Shown here one piece after another: positions 16,213 to 24,003 of a stretch of 33,546 nucleotides of DNA. Under the pieces are notes generated by a model. It made no database searches. It was not told the DNA's origin and saw nothing but the letters and a program-made list of their open reading frames with translations. The translations under genes were made by a program, and so were the position numbers. Source of the stretch: Planctomycetota bacterium (GTDB lineage Bacteria; Planctomycetota; Planctomycetia; Pirellulales; PNKZ01); NCBI GenBank assembly GCA_017303535.1, contig JAFLCO010000023.1:1-33546 (forward strand), read 5' to 3'. Position 1 is the stretch's first letter. Every line of letters begins with the position of its first letter.

Positions 16213-17670
16213 ATGAACGCCAAACGATTTCACGGTCATCGGGCCCACACCAAGATCATCGCCACGGTCGGTCCGGCCTCGCGCGAAGAGGCCCAACTCT
16301 CCGCGCTCATCGATGCGGGCGTCGACGTCTTTCGCCTCAACATGGCCCACGGTGAAATGCATCAGCACGAGGAAGTGCTCGGCCGCATTCGCAAGCTCAG
16401 CGCGGCCAAGAAGCATCCCGTGGCGGTGCTTGTCGACTTGGCGGGCCCCAAGATTCGCTTGGGCGAGATTCCCGGCGGCTCGCACGAATGCGTACTCGGC
16501 GAAGAGTTCGCGTTCATCCGCGAAGACGAAACCAGTGACCCGCGCAAACTGACGTCGACCTACGATCGGCTGGTCGACGAACTTCAGGTGGGCGACCGCG
16601 TCATGCTGGCCGACGGCACGGTGAGCATGCTCGTCGAATCGAAGACGCGCGAAGGAGCCAAGTGCCGCTGCGTGCAGGCCGGGCTCATTCGCAGCCGGCA
16701 GGGCATCAATCTGCCGGGCGTGAAAGTCAGCTTGCCCGCGATGAGCGAGGAAGACAAAGAGCACGCCGTGTGGGCCGCGAAGAACGGCATCGACTACGTC
16801 AGCCTGAGCTTCGTGCGGTCGCCCAAAGAGGTGCTCGAACTGAAGTGGCTGTTGGACTTTCATCATTCGCCGGCGCGGGTCATTGCAAAGATTGAAAAGC
16901 AGGAAGCGCTCGACCAGTTGGAAGCGATCGTCGCCGCGACCGACGGCATCATGGTGGCTCGCGGCGATCTCGGCGTGGAGATCGACGTGGCGCGGATGCC
17001 GGTCGTGCAGAAGCAGATCATCGCGATGTGCCACCGCTATCAGAAGCCGGTGATCGTGGCGACGCAGATGCTCGACAGTATGCAGCGTTCGCCCCGGCCG
17101 ACGCGCGCCGAAGTCACCGACGTCGCCAACGCGATCCTCGACGGTTGTGACGCCTGCATGCTCTCCGGCGAAACGGCCGTGGGCGACTACCCGACGGCGG
17201 CCGTCGAAATGATGAACCGCGTGGCCCTGGCGACCGAGCCGCTGTTCGCGCATCGCTCGAAGCTCGACCTGCCCGATATGCTCCCCGAAGGCTTGGAACT
17301 CATTACGCACGGCGTGGTGCTGGGGGCCGCGACGATCGCCAAGCAACTCGACGCGAAGATGATGATCGTCGTGAGCAACAGCGGCGTGACGGCGCTGGCC
17401 GTGTCGAAGCATCGAACGCTGATTCCGATTCTCGGCGTGAGCAATCAAGAGTCGACGATTCGCCAAATGTGCCTCTATTGGGGCGTCGTGCCGATGCCCG
17501 AGGCGCCGACCACCGACAGCTTCGAACTGCTGAGCCACGTGCAAAAGCTGGGGCTGGAATCCGGCACGCTCAACAACGGCGACCACCTGGTGCTCGTCGC
17601 CGGCATCGGCTTGGCCTCGAAAGGTCACAACATGGTCCGCGTTCACACCGTCGGCCAAGCGACGGGGTGA
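16213..17670 (+). CDS. pyk: Pyruvate kinase
   Basis: This 485-residue enzyme transfers phosphate from phosphoenolpyruvate to ADP, the last step of glycolysis. Visible landmarks are TKIIATVGPAS (13-23), RLNMAHG with Arg41 and Asn43, the B-domain (about 85-170), catalytic Lys226 in AKIEKQ, metal ligands Glu228 and Asp252 (VARGDLGVE), and the PRPTRAEVTDVANAI block. Residue 80 is Lys in GPKIR; kinases with Lys here, rather than Glu as in muscle enzyme, are typically independent of K+. The C-terminal allosteric domain is present. CGGAG lies about 11 bases before the ATG at 16213. A GC-rich hairpin follows the stop. Confidence 0.97.
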   Translation: MNAKRFHGHRAHTKIIATVGPASREEAQLSALIDAGVDVFRLNMAHGEMHQHEEVLGRIRKLSAAKKHPVAVLVDLAGPKIRLGEIPGGSHECVLGEEFAFIREDETSDPRKLTSTYDRLVDELQVGDRVMLADGTVSMLVESKTREGAKCRCVQAGLIRSRQGINLPGVKVSLPAMSEEDKEHAVWAAKNGIDYVSLSFVRSPKEVLELKWLLDFHHSPARVIAKIEKQEALDQLEAIVAATDGIMVARGDLGVEIDVARMPVVQKQIIAMCHRYQKPVIVATQMLDSMQRSPRPTRAEVTDVANAILDGCDACMLSGETAVGDYPTAAVEMMNRVALATEPLFAHRSKLDLPDMLPEGLELITHGVVLGAATIAKQLDAKMMIVVSNSGVTALAVSKHRTLIPILGVSNQESTIRQMCLYWGVVPMPEAPTTDSFELLSHVQKLGLESGTLNNGDHLVLVAGIGLASKGHNMVRVHTVGQATG

Positions 17671-17706
17671 GGCACGTTCCTGATAGTAAGTCATGTCCGA
17701 GGCGAG

Positions 17707-17726
17707 CGGGGGCCGTAAGGCCCCCG
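17707..17726 (+). terminator. GC-rich hairpin after pyruvate kinase
   Basis: CGGGGGCC-GTAA-GGCCCCCG is a perfect 8-bp stem with a GTAA tetraloop, 37 bases after the stop. It lacks a T run, so it may stabilise the 3' end or assist factor-dependent termination. Confidence 0.5.
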
Positions 17727-17938
17727 TTACGTTTGCTCCGTCATTTGGAATTGCGATTGTTCGACTCCGGAGCTTCACGTACGACTTGCTCCATCGACGG
17801 AACAGCCAGCTCACGCCGGCCGCTCGCCTTGATCGAACGAAGTATTTCGGAACATAAATCGCTTTTCGTAGGCAGCGCCCTCCGTGGCGTTTCGGAAGCG
17901 CTAATCGCAACAAATTTGCGATTGCCTCCAAATTGCTA

Positions 17939-18039
17939 GTGCGTACATCAGACCCTGTTTTGTACGCACCATTAGTTCTAAGTGATTCCGTGCGTACAAA
18001 ACGGAGGCCGTTGTACGCACCCCGTCCGGTTTGTACGCA
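17939..18039. repeat. Cluster of five GTGCGTACAAAAC motifs in mixed orientation
   Basis: Copies: 17939-17947 (forward, GTGCGTACA), 17957-17969 (reverse, full 13 bases), 17990-18002 (forward, full 13 bases), 18010-18020 (reverse, 11 bases, two A's shorter) and 18029-18039 (reverse, 11 bases, lacking the outer G and one A). Copies two and three form a perfect 13-bp inverted repeat around a 20-base spacer. Adjacent opposite copies could form alternative hairpins. Irregular spacing argues against CRISPR. It could be a multi-site operator or a structured RNA. Confidence 0.8.
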
Positions 18040-18221
18040 GTAAGCGTAGCGCGATTGTAATTGCAAAACGATTGGCGATAAGCAACTCGACCGCACAGAA
18101 AGCGACGTTGCATAATCGGCGGTCCGCCAACCCCGCTCCCGCCGGGACAGGGTGCCCGAAGGGCGAGTGAGGGTCGCGTCGAGATAAGGTTGGCAGCGGT
18201 GATTCATGGGCCTAGACCTTA

Positions 18222-18246
18222 GCCCCCGGCACTTCATGCCCGGGGC
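18222..18246 (+). repeat. REP-like palindrome, TTAGCCCCCGG type
   Basis: GCCCCCGGC, a 7-base loop and GCCCGGGGC, with one mismatch in the stem, preceded by CTTA. It is the same kind of element as those at 18361, 25971 and 26050. Confidence 0.6.
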
Positions 18247-18360
18247 ATTGCGGGTGGTTGTTTGCGTCGGCGTTATTGGTCTGGAAAACGGCATGCCCCC
18301 TTGCTTGCGCTGCGGGGCTGGTGTGGGGTGATTGCGTGCGGCGGCGAATCCACATCGATT

Positions 18361-18385
18361 GCCCCCGGTTTGAAGAACCGGGGGC
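18361..18385 (-). repeat. REP-like palindrome, inverted copy
   Basis: GCCCCCGGTT-tgaag-AACCGGGGGC is a perfect 10-bp stem followed by TAAGG, which places the TTAG end on the opposite side to the copy at 18222. The two make a head-to-head pair about 115 bases apart. Confidence 0.6.
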
Positions 18386-18458
18386 TAAGGTCGGCGCGGC
18401 GTGCGCGCAATCGCGCACCACGTAGTTTCCCGGATCGAGCCAACCGGTTCCAGGAAAG

Positions 18459-18521
18459 TTTTGGCCGGCCTATATTTTGTGGCCCGACACGACACGACCA
18501 CAAAATGGCCGCCGGCCAAAA
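18459..18521. repeat. 63-bp nested inverted repeat with a GACAC-repeat loop
   Basis: Outer arms TTTTGGCCGGC (18459-18469) and GCCGGCCAAAA (18511-18521) pair perfectly over 11 bp. After a 4+4-base internal loop, inner arms ATTTTGTGG (18474-18482) and CCACAAAAT (18498-18506) pair perfectly over 9 bp. The 15-base apical loop contains two GACAC repeats. The AT-rich inner arms contrast with the GC-rich surroundings. Confidence 0.85.
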
Positions 18522-18678
18522 ATGCCCTTGATTCGTGTGCCGCAATCGGCGTGGCCAAAAAGATGCTTGACGGCCCGTAGGGCACGTGGTCACGCCGGCG
18601 TTGTGACGCTCGCCTCGCGGCCCTTGCTCGCACTATGGCGCTCGCGTGTGGCGCTTGGCGGCGAAGTGCTAAAACGAC

Positions 18679-18719
18679 CGACGGCGTAGCGAAGGCCTAA
18701 ACCCGTCGCTACGCCGTCG
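18679..18719 (-). terminator. Probable terminator of the S41 protease gene
   Basis: CGACGGCGTAGCGA (18679-18692) and TCGCTACGCCGTCG (18706-18719) form a perfect 14-bp stem with a 13-base loop, 31 bases past the protease stop. On the minus strand the stem is followed by GTCGTTTTAGC, a short U-rich tail. Confidence 0.65.
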
Positions 18720-18749
18720 TAATTTCAATCAACCGCGTGATCTAGCGAG

Positions 18750-20828
18750 CTATTTCACGTTAAGCGTCAGGCGGCGGGCGCCGGCCAGCTTTACCAAGTC
18801 GATGTAGTCGAGCGTGACGTTCAGCGCTTCGTTGAAGTAGTAGTCCTTCTTCACGACCGGGCGATCTTCCTGCTCGTTCATTTCTTTCTCGATTTCGTTC
18901 TCGAGATCACCCTCTTCCTTGTCGGCGTTCACTTCCGCCAGGAACTTTTCTTCGTTCAGCGGCAGCGTCTTGCGGTTCTTCTGTTCGTTGTACCGCGTGA
19001 CGCGGGTCTTCACCTTTTGGAAGTCGGTCGAACTGTCGATGCGTCCCTTCGAGAAGGCCCGGAGTTGGTCGAGCATGTCGGGGTTGACGAAGTCGTTGCG
19101 CGAATAGTCGGCCGACTCGATCTTGTCGAACGGCATCGCGAAGTCGAGGTCGGACTCGCCCACTTCGAGTTCGGCGGTGAGCGACGGCAGGACGACGTCG
19201 GACCGTACGCCTTGGTTTTGCGTGCTGTCGCCGTTGGGGCGATAGAACTGTTGCATCGTCAGCTTCAGCGCGCCGAGTTCCGGAGCGTTGGGCACTTGGA
19301 AAATCTGCCGACCGAGATCGAGCAGGCTTTGCACCGTGCCTTTACCGTGCGTTTGCGGATCGCCGACGATGATGCCCCGGTTGTAGTCTTGGATCGCGCC
19401 CGCGAAGATTTCGCTCGCGCTGGCGCTAAACTTATTGCAGAGCACCACGAGCGGCCCGTCCCAGGCTACGCCTTTGTCGAGGTCGTTGTACTTCTGCCGT
19501 TCGTTGTCTTTGTCCTTCACCTGCACGACCGGGCCTTCATCGATGAACAGGCCGGTGAGATTGATCGCTTCGGTGAGCGAGCCGCCGCCGTTGAAGCGGA
19601 GGTCCATCACCACGGCGTCGACCTTCTCTTGGCGGAACTTTTGCAGAATGGCCGCAACGTCGCGAGTCGTGCTCTTGTAATCAGGCCGGCCGAGGCGGGC
19701 CCCTTCCATATCCATGTAGAAGCTCGGCAACGAGATGAAGCCGATCTTTTGCGACTTGCCGTTGCGCTCTTCGGTGATGATTTCGCTGCGGGCTTCGGCT
19801 TCCTTCAACTCGATCTGAGCGCGGGTGATGTTGTAGATCACCTTCTCCGTCGTGCCGTACGGAATGACCTGCAGGCGGACGATCGTTCCCTTCTGGCCGC
19901 GGATCTGATCGACGACTTCGTTTAGGCTTTGATCGCCGACGTCGCGAATTTCGCCGTCAGCTCCTTGACCGACGCCGACCACGCGATCTTTCTTCTTCAA
20001 CCGACCGTCTTTATCGGCCGCGCCGCCCGGGATGACCTTATGGACGACCGTGTAGCCGTCGTCGTACTGCAGCTGGGCGCCGATGCCTTGCAGGTTGAGC
20101 CGCATCTGGATTTCGAAGTTTTCCTTGGTCGACGGGCTCATGTACGTCGAGTGCGGATCGTACGACGTCGTCATCGCCGTCAGGTACCATTCGATAAGCT
20201 CGTCTTGCTTGAGCTGAGCCATCCGTTTCTTCAGCCCGGAGTAGCGACGGGCCAGCTTATCGCGGGCCTCTTGGCCTTCGAGCTTTTCCGTGGCCTTCAA
20301 GACCAGCAGGTCATACTTGATCTTCTTCCGCCACAGGTCGCGGGCTTCGGCCTCGTTCACGGCGTACTTGGCGACGTCCGGATCGCGAGTGATTTCTTCG
20401 TCGACCGTAAAATCGAACGGCTGCTTGAGCAGTTCGTCGACCCAGGCCATGCGCTCTTCGAGCCGGGCTTGGTAGGTGTTGAAAACTTGGAAGGCGAACT
20501 CCGTGTTGCCGCGACGAATCAGATCGTCGAGGTCGTGCTCTTGGGCTTTGAAGCGATCGACGTCGCTCTGGTAGAAGAAGACCTTCTGCGTGTCGAGCGT
20601 CTTCAAGAAGTTCGAGAGGGTGCGTTCCGCGATTTCGTCGTTCAATTCGTGCCGCGAGATGTGCCCTTCGCGCATGTAGCGCGTGACGGCGAGCGTGATT
20701 TGGCGATCTTGAACGGTCGGGCCGGAGAGTTCGGCGAGCAACAGACCGGAACCGACGACTGCCGGCAATGCGGCTGCGAGCACGAACGAGCGAAGAACCC
20801 GAGGCAGGCGAAACCCTCGAAGCGTCAT
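18750..20828 (-). CDS. prc: Tail-specific carboxy-terminal processing protease (S41A, Tsp/Prc type)
   Basis: This 692-residue protein is close to E. coli Prc (682). A signal peptide or anchor lies at residues 12-33 (LRSFVLAAALPAVVGSGLLLA). An N-terminal helical domain follows, then a PDZ domain (about 236-335, NLQGIGAQLQ, VIPGGAADKDGRLKKKDRVVGVG). The S41 core has the catalytic Ser470 in NKFSASASEIF and Lys496 in HGKGTVQ. A C-terminal Tsp-type helical domain runs to the end, with an acidic stretch near residues 640-670. It acts in the periplasm on the C-termini of envelope or misfolded proteins. AAAGGA lies seven bases before the ATG at 20828. It is downstream of cbiX on the same strand. Confidence 0.95.
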   Translation of the reverse strand: MTLRGFRLPRVLRSFVLAAALPAVVGSGLLLAELSGPTVQDRQITLAVTRYMREGHISRHELNDEIAERTLSNFLKTLDTQKVFFYQSDVDRFKAQEHDLDDLIRRGNTEFAFQVFNTYQARLEERMAWVDELLKQPFDFTVDEEITRDPDVAKYAVNEAEARDLWRKKIKYDLLVLKATEKLEGQEARDKLARRYSGLKKRMAQLKQDELIEWYLTAMTTSYDPHSTYMSPSTKENFEIQMRLNLQGIGAQLQYDDGYTVVHKVIPGGAADKDGRLKKKDRVVGVGQGADGEIRDVGDQSLNEVVDQIRGQKGTIVRLQVIPYGTTEKVIYNITRAQIELKEAEARSEIITEERNGKSQKIGFISLPSFYMDMEGARLGRPDYKSTTRDVAAILQKFRQEKVDAVVMDLRFNGGGSLTEAINLTGLFIDEGPVVQVKDKDNERQKYNDLDKGVAWDGPLVVLCNKFSASASEIFAGAIQDYNRGIIVGDPQTHGKGTVQSLLDLGRQIFQVPNAPELGALKLTMQQFYRPNGDSTQNQGVRSDVVLPSLTAELEVGESDLDFAMPFDKIESADYSRNDFVNPDMLDQLRAFSKGRIDSSTDFQKVKTRVTRYNEQKNRKTLPLNEEKFLAEVNADKEEGDLENEIEKEMNEQEDRPVVKKDYYFNEALNVTLDYIDLVKLAGARRLTLNVK

Positions 20829-21051
20829 GACGATTCCTTTGCGACGATGCTGTTGGCCGGGAGTTCGGCCTTCGACCGGGAAGTAAAAGGCGGGGCCCGG
20901 CACGCTTAAATGCCGTTGGATGAACGACTTAGTTGGGAATGCTATCCCGCCGCCAGGGCTGCTGCAAGATCAGCCCACTGACAAGGCGGAAAGGATGGAT
21001 TTTCCCTTGTGTGATGTTGCCGCAAGTCGGGAATTTCCTTCACGCCGGCTG

Positions 21052-21915
21052 CTAGCGGAAATCCGCCTCCGATACGAGCCGAGCCAAGCAATCGACCAAC
21101 TCCGGCTCGGCACCCAAATGTCTCGCAACCGTCCAACGGGCCGACTTATGACGTTTGGCGGCTGCGGCGGTGATGGAAGCGACCCGTTCGAGCAGGACGC
21201 CGGTGAACAGTAAGTGCGGCTGCACGACGATGAGCCGGCGACCGAACTGCGCGGCCGTTTCTAGGATGGGCTCCAGGGCCGGCTGGGCCATGGCGGCGAA
21301 GGCCACGGTGGTGAGCACGCGGCGATTGCTCGAAGCGCGGAGCTTCGCGAAGACGTGCATCTCTTCGTTGGCGTCGGCATGCGTGCTACCGCGACCGACC
21401 ATGACGAGCATCGTGTCGGTCGGCTCGTGGTGTTGATCGGCGCAGGCTTCGTCGAACCGGCGCTGCGAGAGGGCGAGCATCTCGGGTCGGCAGCCGAGGT
21501 GCGGCGTCTGGCCAAGCAGCGTGAGGCCGTGGCGATCGCAGGCTTCACCGACCGCCGCGGGGATGTCGCGCTTGGCATGGCCGGCGGCGAAGAGAATGAC
21601 CGGCACGGAGAGCAGTCGCCGGACGCCGCGCGCGGCGAGCTTCACCACGGCGGCGTCGATCGACGGTTCGGCCAGTTCGAGAAAGCAGGGCTCAACGGGA
21701 AGCGGGGCGAGTCGCTCGGCCAAGAGCTTCGTGGTGGTGAGCGCTTCGGCCAAGCCCGCGGCGTCGCCCGTGCCGTGACCGACCAAAAGCACTCCGGCTC
21801 CGGAAGCCGCGGCCTGGGCGGCGTCGAACGGTTCGCGTTGCGGGATGTCGCCGAGGGTGAGGTCGAGATCGTCGGATGGAGTCGTTGCGGAGTCGGACGA
21901 AGGTTCGTTGGTCAT
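21052..21915 (-). CDS. cbiX: Sirohydrochlorin chelatase, CbiX type (two-domain)
   Basis: This 287-residue protein has two CbiX half-domains, the long form. The first has GVLLVGHGTGD with His47, FLELAEPSID, and PVILFAAGHAKRDIP with His113, the metal-inserting histidines. The second repeat has VMVGRGSTHADANEE, where Arg replaces the first His as usual in the non-catalytic half, and QPHLLFTG. CbiX inserts Co2+ (cobalamin) or Fe2+ (sirohaem) into sirohydrochlorin; sequence alone does not settle the metal. No other cobalamin or sirohaem gene is in the window, and I see no cobalamin riboswitch near it. Residues 1-35 are a low-complexity extension. Confidence 0.9.
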   Translation of the reverse strand: MTNEPSSDSATTPSDDLDLTLGDIPQREPFDAAQAAASGAGVLLVGHGTGDAAGLAEALTTTKLLAERLAPLPVEPCFLELAEPSIDAAVVKLAARGVRRLLSVPVILFAAGHAKRDIPAAVGEACDRHGLTLLGQTPHLGCRPEMLALSQRRFDEACADQHHEPTDTMLVMVGRGSTHADANEEMHVFAKLRASSNRRVLTTVAFAAMAQPALEPILETAAQFGRRLIVVQPHLLFTGVLLERVASITAAAAKRHKSARWTVARHLGAEPELVDCLARLVSEADFR

Positions 21916-21971
21916 GGCCGTATTGTAGATTCCTGCCCGGCGGTGGGGAGTCTACAATGGGGTGGTTGCCA

Positions 21972-22046
21972 GGGTGCCATTGGTGGCTTGCCCACCAGTG
22001 ACTGAGGCCGTGATAAGCACTGGTGGACGAGCCACCAGTGGCACCC
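21972..22046. repeat. Long inverted repeat, 29-nt arms, dispersed family
   Basis: Arms 21972-22000 and 22018-22046 pair over 29 bases around a 17-base loop. There are three mismatches, each of which would be a G-U pair in RNA read from the plus strand. The unit contains CCACCAGTG and GGTGGCNNGNCCACC. A single arm recurs at 5731-5757. It lies between the divergent cbiX and activator genes, ending 45 bases before the activator ATG. Confidence 0.8.
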
Positions 22047-22091
22047 CAACGCTCAATAACATCATTGACACAACTCACTTCGCCGTCACCG

Positions 22092-23933
22092 ATGCCCGTC
22101 GTTTTCAGTTATCTCACGGTGACGCTCGGCCGCGACATCGGGCAGAACTTCATGCTCGACCCGGATGCCGAGAACAGAATCGGCCGCGGGACCGAATGCT
22201 CGATCCAGCTCAATGATCCGCTCTGCTCGCGCGTGCATGCCGTGGTGAAGAACGTCGGCGGGCGCTGGGAAGTGCGCGATGCCGAAAGCCGCAACGGCAC
22301 GTTCGTCAACGATCGCAAGATCGACGACTCGACGCTCGCCGAGGGGCATTATCTCAAGGTCGGCTCGACGGAGTTTCAGTTTCATCAAAGCCGGCAGCGG
22401 CCGACGCTCCCCGGCGATCCGAACGTCGGCATTACGCAGTCGATCGTTGCACGGATCAAGATGGGGAGCAAGGAACTCGACGCCGCGGAACTCGGCGCGA
22501 TTCACTCCGTTGAACAAACGCAAGACCTGCTCCTGCAACATCAACTGGCCATTAAGCTGCTCGGGTGCACCGACCCGCAACAGTGTTTGAAGATCACGCT
22601 CGAATTGCTGCTCGGCCGAACGAAGGCGTCGGTCGCGGGATTTTTGAGCGTCGGCGACGATCGCAACTTGCGGCCGAAGATCGTTCTGCCCGACTACGCC
22701 GAGCAGCGCGTGAATCTCAGCGAAGAACTGATGCGGCTGGTGTGCGACGAAGGACACGCGGTTTGGATCGCCAACCAGCAGAAGAACGCCGAGGTAGAAA
22801 AGGCCGCGGCGCACTTTTCCGACGCTCAGTGCATTCCGCTCGTGAGCGACAAGCGAGTGCTCGGCGCGTTTCACCTGTATTTGGAAGACGGCCGCTTCCG
22901 GCAATCGCACTTCGATTTTGCCGTGTCGGCGGCGAACATTTGCGCGCAAGCGCTGGCCCGGGCCTATCACGAAGAGTCGCTCACGACCGACGTTGAGCGT
23001 TTGAAGAAGGTGGCGGGCAGCGATGAACTCGTCGGTGAAAGCCCGCCGATGCTGGATTTGAAAGCCCGCATCACTCGCGTGGCTTCGGCGGGCGGGTGCG
23101 TGCTGGTGCGCGGAGAAAGCGGCAGCGGCAAAGAACTCGTGGCCCGCGCCGTGCATCGGCAGAGCGCCCGGGCCGATCGGCCGTTGCTCTCGATCAACTG
23201 CGCGGCGATTCCGGCCGACTTGATCGAAAGCCAACTCTTCGGGCATCGAGCCGGCTCGTTCACCGGCGCCGATCGCGACCACGACGGCCTCTTCAAGCAG
23301 GCCGACATGGGTACGCTGTTCCTCGACGAAATCGGCGAGTTGCCGATGGCCGGGCAAGCGAAGCTCCTGCGGATTCTCGAAGGGCATCCGTTTCTGCCGG
23401 TCGGGGCGTCGAAGGAAGTGCAGGTCGACGTACGCGTGATCGCCGCCACGAATCGCGACTTAGCCCAACTTGTGCGCGAGCGCAAGTTTCGCGAAGACCT
23501 TTATTACCGGCTCAATGTTTTCGAGTTGTATCTGCCGCCGCTGCGTGAACGGGGCACGGATATCGGCTTGCTCGTCGATTTTTTCCTGGCCCACTTCGGC
23601 AAGACCCACGGCCGGCCGGGGATAAAGCTCAGCGACGCAGCCCGCTCGAAGCTGCTCGGCTACGCCTGGCCGGGCAACGTAAGGCAGCTGCGCAACACGA
23701 TCGACAGCGCCGTGGTGATGGCCGCCGGCCCGCGGATCGAGGCCAACGATTTGATGCTGCAAGACGTCGGCGGCAACGATCTCGATAACCTCGAGATTGA
23801 AACGTGGGAGCGGAAGCTAATTCTCGAAGCGCTCAAACGAACGGCCGGCAATGTGCCGGAAGCGGCGAAGCTGCTCGGCATCGGCCGGGCGACGCTGTAT
23901 CGGAAGCTTGAGCAGTACGGGATTGAGCGCTAG
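22092..23933 (+). CDS. FHA-GAF-AAA+ sigma-54-interaction transcriptional activator
   Basis: This 613-residue bacterial enhancer-binding protein has an N-terminal FHA domain (about 6-97; IGRGTECSIQL, SRVHAVV, SRNGTFVN). A GAF-like domain follows (about 150-292), then the AAA+ domain (312-545) with Walker A GESGSGKE at 341-348 and Walker B GTLFLDE at 407-413. The C-terminus has a Fis-type helix-turn-helix (577-611; NVPEAAKLLGIGRATLYRKL). The FHA domain reads phosphothreonine, so a Hanks-type kinase may control it. The sigma-54 contact loop at 388-393 reads GSFTGA rather than GAFTGA. The ATG at 22092 avoids the upstream repeat, into which a GTG start at 22023 would run. Confidence 0.93.
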   Translation: MPVVFSYLTVTLGRDIGQNFMLDPDAENRIGRGTECSIQLNDPLCSRVHAVVKNVGGRWEVRDAESRNGTFVNDRKIDDSTLAEGHYLKVGSTEFQFHQSRQRPTLPGDPNVGITQSIVARIKMGSKELDAAELGAIHSVEQTQDLLLQHQLAIKLLGCTDPQQCLKITLELLLGRTKASVAGFLSVGDDRNLRPKIVLPDYAEQRVNLSEELMRLVCDEGHAVWIANQQKNAEVEKAAAHFSDAQCIPLVSDKRVLGAFHLYLEDGRFRQSHFDFAVSAANICAQALARAYHEESLTTDVERLKKVAGSDELVGESPPMLDLKARITRVASAGGCVLVRGESGSGKELVARAVHRQSARADRPLLSINCAAIPADLIESQLFGHRAGSFTGADRDHDGLFKQADMGTLFLDEIGELPMAGQAKLLRILEGHPFLPVGASKEVQVDVRVIAATNRDLAQLVRERKFREDLYYRLNVFELYLPPLRERGTDIGLLVDFFLAHFGKTHGRPGIKLSDAARSKLLGYAWPGNVRQLRNTIDSAVVMAAGPRIEANDLMLQDVGGNDLDNLEIETWERKLILEALKRTAGNVPEAAKLLGIGRATLYRKLEQYGIER

Positions 23934-24003
23934 CCGCCACGGCTTGACACGTCGCCTTCATTGCGGGTGGGAATTCAGGGACGATTGAGAACGGGCACGG
24001 CCG

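Larger units (their letters stand above)
17671..18749. other. 1.1-kb structured intergenic region without a credible gene
   Basis: No open frame here shows domain, start-site or codon support. Besides the elements listed separately, it contains AATCGCAA/TTGCGATT arms at 17903-17910 and 17916-17923, with another TTGCGATT at 17751-17758. Two tandem mini-hairpins follow, TCCCG-C-CGGGA at 18137-18147 and GCCC-GAA-GGGC at 18154-18164. GTGCGCG-caat-CGCGCAC is at 18401-18418. Pyruvate kinase (+) and the S41 protease (-) converge on this region, so it should hold both 3' ends. A non-coding RNA gene is possible but not demonstrated. Confidence 0.7.

Noticed and set aside
17939..18039. CRISPR array
   Set aside because: Repeat units are only 9-13 bases, in both orientations, with unequal gaps of about 7-20 bases, and no cas gene is present.
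16042..18294. Long minus-strand extension of the DUF6174-like frame
   Set aside because: This stretch is antisense to pyruvate kinase and shows no domain. The real gene starts at 16041 with a membrane segment and DUF6174-like sequence.
22037..22055. Sigma-54 promoter, from TGGCAC near the activator start
   Set aside because: TGGCAC belongs to the repeat arm, and the required GC element at the -12 position is absent. The same bases occur in the copy at 5731.
20829..22091. Cobalamin riboswitch near cbiX
   Set aside because: I could not find the conserved B12-box or its stems either upstream of cbiX or between cbiX and the protease gene.
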